NCBI RefSeq assembly: GCF_017676345.1
Contig: NZ_JAFFZM010000013.1
Span: 62,001 to 126,000, forward strand
DNA from: Streptomyces smyrnaeus
GTDB lineage: Bacteria; Actinomycetota; Actinomycetes; Streptomycetales; Streptomycetaceae
Direction of reading: 5' to 3'
DNA: 64,000 bases
The translations under genes were made by a program, and so were the position numbers. Shown one piece after another: positions 48,854-57,836 of this stretch (within the stretch, counting starts at the first letter, position 1; each line of letters starts with the position of its first letter). Under the pieces are notes generated by a model that was not told where the DNA came from, ran no database searches, and worked only from the letters and a program-made list of their open reading frames with translations.

Positions 48854-51800
48854 GTGCGGGATGATCACTACACACCGCAGGACTGCCTGTTCGTACGCAT
48901 GACGGCGATTTCCCGGACCGGCCCGGGTGGCCGTGCCCTCGGCGATTCGGCTGCGCAGGTGCGCGAAGCCGCCGCCGACCCGCTGTTCCGCGAGGCGTTG
49001 CAGGTCGCCAGCGGCAGTCTCGCCGACTGCCTCGACCGGCTCGACTCGGGGGCCGGCCTCGGGGCCAAGGGGCTGCGCCGTACGGCGCTCGCCCTCTCCC
49101 GGTACGCATTGCGGGCCGAGACCAGACCGACGCCCTTCGGACTCTTCGCCGGTGTCGCACCCGCCCGGGCGGCGGACACCACTCGGGTGAGAGTGTCCGG
49201 ACCGGGCCGGAAGAAGGTACGGCTGGACGCCGCCTGGCTGACCCGGCGCGTCACCGAATGGCTCGAACTGCCCGAGGTCCGGTGCGGCGTCGATGTCGTA
49301 CTGAGCGACCTGAGCCGAACACGGGGCGGGCGGCTGATCGTCCCGCGCAACGGCAGCGAGGCCTCCGTGCGCAACACGGCCCTGGTGGCCTGGGTGCGCG
49401 AGCGGACGGCGCAGCCGGTCGGCTACTCCGTGCTCATGGAACAAGCGTCGGCTTCCTTCCCCAGCCTCACCCGCGGCCAGGTGGACGCCGCGCTGTTCGA
49501 ACTTGTGCGGCACGGCTTCCTGCTGACCTCCATCACCCCACAGGCCCTGGACGACGCACTGTACGACCGCATCGCGGCGGCAATCGCCCCGGTGCCGGAG
49601 GCTGCGGCTCAACTCGACGACGTACGCGCGGCGTTGGACGCCTACGCCACGACGAAGCCCGGCGAGGGCCACGCGGAGTGGCGCAGGCTGATGCGGCTGA
49701 CCGACCCGGAAGGCACCGCTGCCAGACCGCCCATCCACGTCGACCTGCGCATGGACGCCGACCTGCGGATCTCGCGGGTGGTGACCGATGAGGCCGCCCG
49801 CTATGCCTCCGCCATGTGGGAGCTGTCCGGGGCCTGGCAGACCCACGCCCACATGCGTACGTACCTGGACCGGTTCCTGGAGGCGTACGGCACCGGCGGT
49901 GTGGTCCCGATGGGGCAACTCGTCGACCGGCACCGGGGCATCGGTTTCCCGCCCGGCTACGGCGAGCGCCCCGACGGAGAGCCCACGGCCCCCCAGGAAC
50001 CTGAGCAGCTGCCCAAGGAACGCCGTCTCCTCACCCACGACCTGGTGCAGGAGGCACTGCTGAGCGGTGACGACGAGGTCAGGCTCACCCCCGGCCTCGT
50101 CGACCGGCTGGCCGCCGGCCGGACGGGCGAAGCGGCGGTCCCCGCGCCCAAGTCGCTGGAGCTGTGCTTCCATCTGCTGGCCGAGAGCGAACAGGCCGTC
50201 GACCGGGGTGACTTCCGGCTCCTGTCCCCGGCCTACCCGGGTTCCTGGGTGGCCGGGGCGACCGTCGGACGATTCGCCGAACTCGTCGGGATGGAAGGCG
50301 AACTGGCGTCGCTCCTTGAAGGCCTCGGCGATGCGGAGACAGTGCCGGCACAGGTGGTGTACCGGCCGCACACGGTGCGCGGGCTCAACATGGCCCAGGT
50401 TCCGCGCCTGTTGCCGCACTCGATACCGGTGGGCGTGTACGCCGACCGCGACGCGCCCGGCACACTGGACTGGCGCCGACTCCTCGTCACGCCGGGGCCT
50501 TTGGGACTGCGGCTCATTCTGCCGGACGACGGACGCGAGGTCCTGCCCGTCGTGCCGCACATGCTGGCCCTCGACCGGGAGGCGCCGCCGGTCGCCCGGC
50601 TGCTGGTGGAACTCGTCGCCGGCAGAGCCAGGACGTGGACGGGCTGGAACTGGTGCGGGCTGGAGGGGCTGCCCTACCTCCCCCGTATCACGTACGGCCG
50701 CGTCACGATCTTCCCCCGGCGCTGGCTGCCCGACCGGCACCTGCGCGCGGCGGCGGACGGCACATCCGGGTGGGAGGAGGCGGTCGAGGCCTGGCGGGAG
50801 CGCTACCGCGTACCGGACGAGGTGAACCTCGCCAGGTGGGACCGAATGTACCGGGTGGACCTCACCGACCCCTGGCGCCGGGAGGTGTTCCGCCAGGAAG
50901 TCCGCGGCGGCGGCTCCCTGGTGATCATGGAGGATCTCACGGACGGCGGACGCGGACTGGGCTGGTCCGGCGGACACAGCACCGAAGTCGTCATTCCGCT
51001 CGCCCGGTCCGCCACCACACAGGTTCAGTACGAAGAAACCGCGCAAGGCCGGCACCAAGAAGCCGCACAAGGCCGGCGCCAAGAGGCCGCACAAGACCGG
51101 CAACGAGAATCCGCCCGCAGGCCGCGCCGCCCGGTGACCGCGCCCCGGCCCACGGACCACACCGCTGCGCACCTGCCGGGTGAGGAATGGCTCTACGCCA
51201 AGTTCTACGCGACCCAGGACACGCACGACGAGTTGCTGCACGCCCTGCCCACGCTCGTGCGCGAGGTCGGAGACGACCTGCACAGCTGGCACTACATCCG
51301 GTACCGCGACCCCGAGCCCCACATCCGTCTCCGCCTGCACGGCGAGGCCGAAACCCTGCGGACCACGACGCTGCCCCGGCTCGCGGCGGTGAGCCGGCAC
51401 TGGCAGGAGACAGGGCTGATCCGGGGCATGGTCCTGGACACCTACCGGCCCGAAACCGACCGCTACGGCGGGCCCGACGCCCTCGCCCACGCGGAGCGCA
51501 TGTTCTGCGTGGACAGCCAGTCGGCACTGGCCCAGCTCGGAATGCGGGCGCGGGGCGCTCTGGCCGTGCCGGCGCCCGTGCTCGCCGCTGTCAACCACGC
51601 GCTGCTGCTGGAATCGCTCGGCGACTGGGACTGGTCGGCCTGGATCAGCCGCGCTCTGCCCAAGGGGCCCGCCCACGCGGCCTACCGGAAGTACCAGCAG
51701 CAGGCCACAGCGCTGATCGTGCCCGGGCGTACCGCACAGAGCGCGGCCCCCGTATTGGGCACCCCCCTCGCGGCCCTGTGGAGCACCACACCCGAGACCG

Positions 51801-52015
51801 GGAAGTACGGTGCGCTGCTGCTGTCCGACGGAGGACGGGCGCCCGGTACCGAACAGCACGCCGAAGCCGTCATGGCGCTGCTGCACATGCAGCACAACCG
51901 TCTGCTCGGCATCGACAGGACCGGCGAGGACACCGGCTACGCCGTGCTGCGCGGTGTCGCCCGTGACCACCAGGGTCGCCTGGCCCACGCCAGGGACGGG
52001 AAGGAGACCGGATGA
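48854..52015 (+). CDS. lanB: Class I lanthipeptide dehydratase LanB (full length)
   Basis: A 1053-residue full-length LanB that would use glutamyl-tRNA to glutamylate and then eliminate Ser/Thr in the precursor. The large N-terminal glutamylation domain (about residues 1-720) includes ALSRYALRAETRPTPFGLFA, PYLPRITYGRVTIFPRRW and GYVLP-like strands. The elimination domain (SpaB_C, about 775-1040) starts EWLYAKFYATQDTHDELLHA and has DDLHSWHYIRYRDPEPHIRL, RGMVLDTYRPETDRYGG and AERMFCVDS. Between them is an octapeptide-repeat linker. The GTG at 48854 begins the known N-terminus (VRDDHYTPQDCLFVRM). It overlaps LanC by ATGA. Substrate: the 53-residue peptide upstream. Confidence 0.93.
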   Translation: MRDDHYTPQDCLFVRMTAISRTGPGGRALGDSAAQVREAAADPLFREALQVASGSLADCLDRLDSGAGLGAKGLRRTALALSRYALRAETRPTPFGLFAGVAPARAADTTRVRVSGPGRKKVRLDAAWLTRRVTEWLELPEVRCGVDVVLSDLSRTRGGRLIVPRNGSEASVRNTALVAWVRERTAQPVGYSVLMEQASASFPSLTRGQVDAALFELVRHGFLLTSITPQALDDALYDRIAAAIAPVPEAAAQLDDVRAALDAYATTKPGEGHAEWRRLMRLTDPEGTAARPPIHVDLRMDADLRISRVVTDEAARYASAMWELSGAWQTHAHMRTYLDRFLEAYGTGGVVPMGQLVDRHRGIGFPPGYGERPDGEPTAPQEPEQLPKERRLLTHDLVQEALLSGDDEVRLTPGLVDRLAAGRTGEAAVPAPKSLELCFHLLAESEQAVDRGDFRLLSPAYPGSWVAGATVGRFAELVGMEGELASLLEGLGDAETVPAQVVYRPHTVRGLNMAQVPRLLPHSIPVGVYADRDAPGTLDWRRLLVTPGPLGLRLILPDDGREVLPVVPHMLALDREAPPVARLLVELVAGRARTWTGWNWCGLEGLPYLPRITYGRVTIFPRRWLPDRHLRAAADGTSGWEEAVEAWRERYRVPDEVNLARWDRMYRVDLTDPWRREVFRQEVRGGGSLVIMEDLTDGGRGLGWSGGHSTEVVIPLARSATTQVQYEETAQGRHQEAAQGRRQEAAQDRQRESARRPRRPVTAPRPTDHTAAHLPGEEWLYAKFYATQDTHDELLHALPTLVREVGDDLHSWHYIRYRDPEPHIRLRLHGEAETLRTTTLPRLAAVSRHWQETGLIRGMVLDTYRPETDRYGGPDALAHAERMFCVDSQSALAQLGMRARGALAVPAPVLAAVNHALLLESLGDWDWSAWISRALPKGPAHAAYRKYQQQATALIVPGRTAQSAAPVLGTPLAALWSTTPETGKYGALLLSDGGRAPGTEQHAEAVMALLHMQHNRLLGIDRTGEDTGYAVLRGVARDHQGRLAHARDGKETG
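51035..51106 (+). repeat. Three 24-base tandem repeats in the LanB interdomain linker
   Basis: Three consecutive 24-base units with a few substitutions encode ETAQGRHQ, EAAQGRRQ and EAAQDRQR. They lie exactly between the glutamylation and elimination domains, inside the reading frame. Highly charged Gln/Glu/Arg repeats make a flexible or helical spacer whose length may vary between strains. Confidence 0.75.
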
Positions 52016-53325
52016 CCGCCCCGCGTCACGCGGACCAGGCCCGGGACGTCGCCCGGCAGGTCTTCGACCGGCTCGCCGATCCGGACGCCACCGCTGCCGA
52101 CACCCGCATTCCGGGCGACGCCTCGCACATCAGCCTGCGCGAGCCCCTCTGGCAGGACCTGGCCCTCTCCAGCGGCCATCCGGGAGTGTCCCTGGCGTTC
52201 ACCGGCCGCGGCACCCCTGGGCCCGAAGACGCCGCCCGAGCGCACGCCTACCTCGTGCGGGCGATGCGGGCCACGGCCGCCACCGCCCACGCCCCGGGCG
52301 GCATCTACACCGGCGCGGGCGCCGTGGCCTTCGCCGTCCTCGTCGCCCACCGCGCCACCGGTGGCTACCGCTCCGCCCTCGGCCGGCTCGACGAGCATCA
52401 GCGCCGCCTGGTCCACCGTGCGCTTCCCGAGGTCCGTGACACCCCGACGACGACCAACGGTGAGTTCGAGGTGGTCCGCGGCATGAGCGGCGTCGGCCGC
52501 TACCTGCTGGCGCGCCGGGAGCAGTGCGAGGAGGAGCTGCGGCTCGTCCTCACGTATCTGACGCGCATGGCGCACGGCGAGATCACCCACCGGGGCCATC
52601 AGGTGCCCCGCTGGTGGACGTGGGCAGCGCCCAAGCTGGGGCAGGAGGTCGAGATGCCCGACGGGCATCTGAACCTCGGGCTCTCGCACGGGGTGGCGGG
52701 GCCGCTCGCCCTGCTCTCGCTGGCCTGGCAGCAGGGCGCGGTCGTCGACGGGCAGCGCGAGGCCATCGAGCGACTGGTCCGCCTCCTCCAGCAGTGGACG
52801 TACGAGAGCGAGGGCGGACTGCTGTGGCCCCCGCACCTGACCCTCGAACGCTGGGTGGCCGGTCCGGACATCCCCCCGCCGCGCCAGCGACCGTCCTGGT
52901 GCTACGGCGCCCCGGGGATCTCCCGCGCGGTACAGCTCGCGGGGCTCGCACTCGGCCGTGCCGAGTGGCTCGAACTGGCCCACCGCTCCCTGCTGCCGCT
53001 GCTGGCCACCGATCCGGACAGTTGGAGCATCGACAACTCCAACCTGTGCCACGGGTGGGGCGGGATGATGCACCTGCTCGCCGTCCTGAACGAGCCCATC
53101 GGCGACAAGCGTCTGTCCGACCTCGTCGACGGCATGGCGGCCCGAACCCTCGCCGAGTTCCGTCCCGAATACCGCTTCGGGTTCCGAGCCACCCTCACGA
53201 GCGCCCCGCAGGGCACCGATGTCCCCGCGTTCCTGGAAGGCGCCGCGGGCACGGCCCTGGCCCTCGACGCCTACGCGGACGGCCGCACCACGACCGACTG
53301 GGACATGGCCCTGCTGCTGGCCTGA
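52012..53325 (+). CDS. lanC: Lanthipeptide cyclase LanC
   Basis: A 437-residue LanC cyclase with an alpha/alpha toroid and a single zinc. The zinc ligands are Cys297 in SWCYGAPG and Cys346-His347 in NLCHGWGG. The Gly-rich His motif GLSHGVAGPLALLSL is also present. It would join Cys thiols to dehydrated Ser/Thr of the LanA peptide. Its ATG overlaps the LanB stop (ATGA at 52012-52015), so the two are translated together and probably work as a complex. The gene ends the cluster; there is no LanT, LanP or immunity gene downstream in the next 5 kb. Confidence 0.93.
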   Translation: MTAPRHADQARDVARQVFDRLADPDATAADTRIPGDASHISLREPLWQDLALSSGHPGVSLAFTGRGTPGPEDAARAHAYLVRAMRATAATAHAPGGIYTGAGAVAFAVLVAHRATGGYRSALGRLDEHQRRLVHRALPEVRDTPTTTNGEFEVVRGMSGVGRYLLARREQCEEELRLVLTYLTRMAHGEITHRGHQVPRWWTWAAPKLGQEVEMPDGHLNLGLSHGVAGPLALLSLAWQQGAVVDGQREAIERLVRLLQQWTYESEGGLLWPPHLTLERWVAGPDIPPPRQRPSWCYGAPGISRAVQLAGLALGRAEWLELAHRSLLPLLATDPDSWSIDNSNLCHGWGGMMHLLAVLNEPIGDKRLSDLVDGMAARTLAEFRPEYRFGFRATLTSAPQGTDVPAFLEGAAGTALALDAYADGRTTTDWDMALLLA

Positions 53326-53596
53326 GGGCCGCCCCCCTCCCGCAGGGGACGCCGTGCGCCCTCCTGCCAGACGGATATCCGGTCGGTGCCGGTGCCCCGC
53401 TCGCGGGGGATCCTCAAGGATGCGCGGGTGTCCGAGACCGGGCAGCAACTCGCCCTTCGCGCCCGGAACGGCGCGGCGATCGGCCGCGGATGAGGATGCC
53501 ACCCGCGGTCGTCCTCGCCGACCAGCCCATGCACCGACGCAACGGCGGGCGGCTCGGCCGCCACGCCATGTACCGGAGTCCGTTGTGGCGGGGGGC

Positions 53597-54691
53597 CTAC
53601 GGCGCGCTTCGGGGCGTGGGGCTGAGTCCGGGGCTCGGTTGGGGGACGGCAGGTGGGATGGGCTGGGGAGGGGTGGGCTCTGTCTTCCAGGGGCGCAGCG
53701 GCACGGCGGCGTTGAGGAATTCCTGGTTGCGCATCGCCCATTGCGGCATCGAGTTGCCGGGAACGAGTTTCTCCCCCAACCGGCCTTCCCTGGCTCTCTC
53801 GTCCAGATCCGCTTCCCACTGTGCCAGGTCGCGTCCCTGATACAGCTGGGTGAGCATCGGCACGTCGTAGCGGATGTTGTAGTGCCCTTTCCCCCTGTCC
53901 TCAGTGACCTTGGAAAACGCCCCCATGATTCCGGCGATGTACTGGATCGATCCCTCATCGCTGGTGAGCAGCGACTCCCGTTCCCGAACGGTTCTGCGTG
54001 GGAGATATCCCCGTTCCTCGACCTGGTTGACGAGGGGCGCGCCGACATGCACCTTGCCAGGCCCGAAGGACGCCTTCTTCACGATGCTGCCGATCCCCGA
54101 GCCGGCGATCTGGTTGGCGGGGATACCCTTCACATTCTCCATCGCCTCCCACGCGATCGCGGCGGCGATCGCCTGCGGGGAGATGTTCCACTTCCGAGCT
54201 TCCGCGATGATGGATTCCCGGTGCGCGGCCATCCAGCTCAGCACCGCGTCTTCCTCCGGGGAGAACGGTGTGCCGTCGGAGCGCTTCCGGCCCGCACGGG
54301 GCAGCAGATTGGCGTCCCACAGCTCAATGGACAGCTTCGCCGGATCGGTGGGAGGCGGGTGGCCCGGTTGCGGCGTGGGGACGGCGGTTTCGGGCAGCTC
54401 CCAGTAGATGCTCCCAGGAGTGCAGAGCTTGGCACCGCTGCGCTGCCGTTGCATCGCATGGACCCGGCTCTGGCGCGTTTGCAGCTCCGTGGCCTGGCTG
54501 CGGACCCGCTGTGCGAGCGTGCGCAGCCGCATCGCGGGAGAGGTGTCGACATTCAGCCTTTGCAGCTCCCACCACAGGTCCCCGGCGAGCTGTTCGAGCA
54601 CGAACGCGGCCCGCCCATGCCTGCTCACCAGATGGTCGAAGGCCGGCTGCTGGACGCCGGAGAAGTTGGGATTGCCCACCGGGTAACTCAT
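53597..54691 (-). CDS. WXG-locus protein with putative murein-hydrolase-like C-terminal domain
   Basis: A 364-residue protein. The N-terminal 100 residues are helical (SRHGRAAFVLEQLAGDLWWE and RTLAQRVRSQATELQTRQSR), like a WXG100/LXG export domain. A Pro-rich linker follows. The second half has SIIAEARKWNISPQAIAAAI, AWEAMENVKGIP, GPGKVHVGAPLV and IQYIAGIMGAFSKV. This is a family I know from Streptomyces hypothetical proteins; it resembles lytic transglycosylase folds, with Glu in AWEAMEN as possible catalytic acid. The end is Pro-rich. It overlaps the small WXG gene by ATGA. A toxin or cell-wall effector role is inference. Confidence 0.6.
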   Translation of the reverse strand: MSYPVGNPNFSGVQQPAFDHLVSRHGRAAFVLEQLAGDLWWELQRLNVDTSPAMRLRTLAQRVRSQATELQTRQSRVHAMQRQRSGAKLCTPGSIYWELPETAVPTPQPGHPPPTDPAKLSIELWDANLLPRAGRKRSDGTPFSPEEDAVLSWMAAHRESIIAEARKWNISPQAIAAAIAWEAMENVKGIPANQIAGSGIGSIVKKASFGPGKVHVGAPLVNQVEERGYLPRRTVRERESLLTSDEGSIQYIAGIMGAFSKVTEDRGKGHYNIRYDVPMLTQLYQGRDLAQWEADLDERAREGRLGEKLVPGNSMPQWAMRNQEFLNAAVPLRPWKTEPTPPQPIPPAVPQPSPGLSPTPRSAP

Positions 54692-54933
54692 GACGTCCTC
54701 GGCATGGACTGGAGCTTCGCGTTGGCTTCCCGTACCGCTTCTGCCAGTTGGGCCTGCAGCTCGCCCACATCGGCACGTACGGCCTCATGGAAGCCTCGGG
54801 CAACCGGCCCGACCCAGGCGTCGTCGTCCATGGACTGGCTGGACGCGTCCAGTGCGTGCCAGCACTCGTCCGACAGGCGCTGAATGCGCGCCACTGCGCG
54901 CTGTGCCTCGCGATAGGCGTGGTCATCGGTCAT
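54688..54933 (-). CDS. WXG100-like small protein
   Basis: An 81-residue helical-hairpin protein with a W-V-G turn (DDDAWVGPVARGFHEAVRAD) between two helices (YREAQRAVARIQRLSDECWH before and VGELQAQLAEAVREANAKLQ after). Size and turn fit ESX/WXG100 secretion substrates or chaperones. Its stop overlaps the ATG of the downstream effector-like gene, so the two are made together and probably form a heterodimer for type VII-like export. No ATPase (EccC-like) gene is in the window. The GGAGGG ribosome site is close to the start. Confidence 0.75.
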   Translation of the reverse strand: MTDDHAYREAQRAVARIQRLSDECWHALDASSQSMDDDAWVGPVARGFHEAVRADVGELQAQLAEAVREANAKLQSMPRTS

Positions 54934-55632
54934 CTGTGCCCCCTCCCTGTTCCTCAGCCTATGAACGGCCTGACCTGGCGTCGTCCAGTGCTGGTTTGAA
55001 GTGGGGCAAACTTTGGCGGTATACGGGCCACCGGTCCGGTCCCAAGGAGGCGATGGCCCCGGCTGCCATGGCCGGTCTCCCGGATGACGTGCGCAGCCCA
55101 GGTGGCCGAGCGCCTGCCAGTCCTGATGGCTGCCGCACGCCGCGAGGGGGGCCGGAGCATCCGGGAATCGGAGCTGGCATCAAATAAGTGCCGCGCCCGC
55201 ACGGCACGCTGTCGGCCTGGGGTCGTCGTACTGCTGCCCAGCAGCTTCGGCTTGGGCCCACTGGACATCGCCACCCTGCTCGCCACCAAGCAGCAGGAGA
55301 CCGTTGCCCGGTTGAACAACAGCGCCGCTCGCACCCCGGCGACGGCCCTGGCCCTGGACACCCCCCACGACACGTTCTTCTACGGTGCCTGTGTGCCTAG
55401 GAACCTGTCGCGCCGTCGCGGCCGTCCGGGGCGGAGCCCGGGAACGCGATCGTTGGCATGGTGAGCAGACGCGGCCAATTCCGGCACCCATCCGCCAGCG
55501 AGTTGGCGAGAGACGGGGCGCGGGCCATCCGGCCCCGTTCGAGGTGCCGGAACTGGTGCGCTTCCGAGCGGGGTGGATCGAGCGGAACCGTGGACCGGCG
55601 GACAGCAGCGCCACTGCCGAGAGCGACAGCCG
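54934..55632. other. Intergenic region without recognised gene
   Basis: Nearly 700 bases with no supported gene. A forward frame at about 55250-55370 (LDIATLLATKQQETVARLNN) looks like a fragment of a protein but has no start, no recognised family and stops soon after. The rest shows only shadow frames. Degenerate DNA is the best description. Confidence 0.4.
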
Positions 55633-56493
55633 TCATGTGCTCGGGTCGCGTCCGGGAGCCTCCTTGGAATCCGGCTTCTTCAGTGCCTTCAGCGCCGCGC
55701 GGGTGTCTTCCTTGAGCCAGCCGATGACGGTGGACTTGGACGGGGGTTTCTTCTCCTTGCCCAGGCCGGCGCCCCACCAACTCCAGCTCATCTCGTACGT
55801 CATCCACCCCGCGCGCACCTCCAGCATGACCCGGTCGCCGCCCTTCGCCTCGACCAGGTACGCCTCGTCACCGAAACCTGAGACGGGGGAGACCTGGTAG
55901 GCACTGCTGCCGGCTCCCTGGTCCTTCCACGTCCGCTGCTGGGAGGCGAACTCTCCTGCGGGGTCGGCCTTCTTGTGCCACGTCACGGTGGTGGTCACCG
56001 ATGTTGTCACGGGCGTCGTCGACTTCTCGCCGCGCTTGAGCAGCGTGCGGTGGCAGGAACTGACATCGAGCCCCTTCTGCCGTGAGGAGTAGCCGTCGGG
56101 GTCGTCCAGGGTGGGCGATTGGATCTCGTACTTCCGCTCGAACGCCGCCAGCTCGGCCGTCTCACACATGTCGTGGTGGAAACGGTAGCCCTTGTAGACG
56201 GGGGTGGCCGAGGCGGGCGCGGCCGCGTCGGCAGCGGCCGAGTCGGTGGCACCTTTGTCCAGCGCGCCGGTGGCCATCAGCGTCGCGGCCCAGGTGACCG
56301 AGGCGACCATCACACCGCCCAGTGCCCACAGCCAGCGCGGACCCCCGCCGCGCCCCGGCCCTCCCGGCGGGCCGGGCTGGCCAGGCGGCGGAGTCTGAGG
56401 CTGCGCGTACGGGTTGACCTGGTACGCGGGCATCGCGGCGGAGGTGGGCCGCTGTGAGTGCGGCTGCTGCGGCTGGGCCCCCGGTATCGCCAT
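55633..56493 (-). CDS. Pro-rich membrane-anchored protein of WXG locus
   Basis: A 286-residue protein with an N-terminal Pro/Gln/Gly-rich cytoplasmic tail (QTPPPGQPGPPGGPGRGGG), one membrane helix (WLWALGGVMVASVTWAATLMA) and an extracellular domain of about 190 residues. The domain has CETAELAAFERKYE and DVSSCHRTLLKRGEK (two Cys likely paired) and VMLEVRAGWMTYEMSWSWWG. Such proteins often accompany WXG loci of Streptomyces. It lies 700 bases upstream of the WXG gene on the same strand. Function unknown; it may anchor or receive the exported proteins. Confidence 0.65.
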   Translation of the reverse strand: MAIPGAQPQQPHSQRPTSAAMPAYQVNPYAQPQTPPPGQPGPPGGPGRGGGPRWLWALGGVMVASVTWAATLMATGALDKGATDSAAADAAAPASATPVYKGYRFHHDMCETAELAAFERKYEIQSPTLDDPDGYSSRQKGLDVSSCHRTLLKRGEKSTTPVTTSVTTTVTWHKKADPAGEFASQQRTWKDQGAGSSAYQVSPVSGFGDEAYLVEAKGGDRVMLEVRAGWMTYEMSWSWWGAGLGKEKKPPSKSTVIGWLKEDTRAALKALKKPDSKEAPGRDPST

Positions 56494-56856
56494 GTGGGCA
56501 CAGTACCCGCTGACTTACGGTCAGGCCGCGTCGGCCCTGGGTAACCGGGTGAAGGCCTGTCATCGCCGCGTCTGCCGGGGGAGCCTGGCTCGGCACTGCT
56601 GCGATAGGTGGGGAGCACTGGCAAGACGCCGATGAACAGCGCTGCTGCGCCCAGCCACACCGCATGACGGGAGCGATGCCGACGAGCCTCGCTCTCGCCC
56701 GCCGACGCTCGTCCGAGACCAACCCGTAAGAGCTCGCGCAAATAGGCGGTGTGGGGAGCCTGGGCAGCAGGGCGGGGACGGTCCCGACGCACATGGAGAC
56801 GCGACACTCTGTGACCGACCACTGGAGAGACTGTGCCCGTCCCGCCGTCACGGCCG
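56494..56856. other. Intergenic region with a possible small membrane ORF
   Basis: No confident gene. A reverse-strand frame from a TTG near 56737 reads LRELLRVGLGRASAGESEAR, then HAVWLGAAALFIGVLPVLPT, a plausible single-helix protein of about 70-80 residues. It lacks a clear ribosome site and runs on into the neighbouring gene's frame. Unsupported. Confidence 0.3.
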
Positions 56857-57195
56857 TCAGTCCGCCGCCTTGGGCCGCCAACCGGAGGCCCAATCATCGA
56901 GCGGGGCGAGAGATTCTTGAAGGGTCCTGCCCTGTTCAGTGAGCAGGTACCCCTCGCCGGTGTTCTCGACGAGGTCGGCCTGTCCAAGCTCACGAAGCCT
57001 GTCTGCCAGGACGCTTGATGAGACGCCGCCGCATCGTTGCTGGAGCTGGCGGAAGGTCGGAGATGAGCCGTCCCGTAGCTCCCATAGGACCCGCAGCGCC
57101 CAGCGTCGACCCAAGAGGTCCAGGAGCGCCATGATCGGGCGCCCCGTGTGCGAGCCGCGAACTCGGCGGCCTGGGAGCGGCGTTGGTCGTGTCAT
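56857..57195 (-). CDS. HxlR-family winged-helix regulator
   Basis: A 112-residue HxlR (MarR-like) regulator. The wHTH reads ALLDLLGRRWALRVLWELRD, then PTFRQLQQRCGGVSSSVLAD, with wing ENTGEGYLLTEQGR. The start at 57195 (MTRPTPLPGRR) has a GGAAAGGAAAG ribosome site; the frame to 57324 would cover the divergent gene. It is divergent from the CMD-family gene 39 bases away, so it probably controls that operon through overlapping promoters. HxlR proteins usually respond to aldehydes, thiols or redox state; no sensory Cys pair is clear here. Confidence 0.85.
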   Translation of the reverse strand: MTRPTPLPGRRVRGSHTGRPIMALLDLLGRRWALRVLWELRDGSSPTFRQLQQRCGGVSSSVLADRLRELGQADLVENTGEGYLLTEQGRTLQESLAPLDDWASGWRPKAAD

Positions 57196-57234
57196 CTGCT
57201 TTCCTTTCCAAAGCGCCAATGCTAACGTCCCGCT

Positions 57235-57798
57235 ATGCCTCTGAAATCGAAGCAGCCGCGCATCGAACCGCTCTCGCCGCCCTATGGCGAGGGTGCCAGC
57301 GAGGCCCTTGAGCTCCTGGGGCATTCACCCATCCAGCTGTTCCGGGTGTGGGCCCGGCGGCCCGAGCTCGCCCGCTCCATCGCGGGCTGGGGAAGCCACT
57401 ACCTCTCTCGGCGCTCCGCTCTCACTCTGCGCCAGCGCGAGCTGGTCATCGACCGGACCACCGCGCTGTGTGGCGCCGACTACGAGTGGGCCGTGCACGT
57501 CGCGGGCTTCGCCGAGAAGGCGGGACTCGACGCGGCGCAGCTCGCGTCCCTCGCGGATGGAAGGCCGACGGACGACTGCTGGCACACCACCGATCGTGCC
57601 GTGCTCGAAGCGGTCGACGAGCTCCATGCGACCTTTGACCTGTCCGACGACACCTGGGCGAACCTGGTCGCTGTCGCCGATGAAGATGCCGCACTCGAAC
57701 TGGTCCTGGTCTGCGGTTGGTACCACGCCATTTCGTTCGCCGTCAGGGTGCTCCGTCTGCCCCTTGAGCCCGGCACCGAGCCGATCTCCGCACACTGA
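57235..57798 (+). CDS. Carboxymuconolactone-decarboxylase-family protein
   Basis: A 187-residue AhpD-like/CMD-fold protein. The core is LTLRQRELVIDRTTALCGAD, then YEWAVHVAGFAEKAGL, with the family Glu-x-x-x-His (E-W-A-V-H). Only one Cys lies in the motif, not the C-x-x-C of peroxidase-linked AhpD, so a decarboxylase, isomerase or unknown role is more likely. A TAACGT -10-like element ends 6 bases before the ATG, suggesting a leaderless transcript. The gene is followed after 38 bases by a DUF1330 gene in the same operon and is divergent from HxlR. Confidence 0.82.
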   Translation: MPLKSKQPRIEPLSPPYGEGASEALELLGHSPIQLFRVWARRPELARSIAGWGSHYLSRRSALTLRQRELVIDRTTALCGADYEWAVHVAGFAEKAGLDAAQLASLADGRPTDDCWHTTDRAVLEAVDELHATFDLSDDTWANLVAVADEDAALELVLVCGWYHAISFAVRVLRLPLEPGTEPISAH

Positions 57799-57836
57799 TC
57801 ATGGTCAGATGCACTCATCCCCACACTGGAGGTTCC

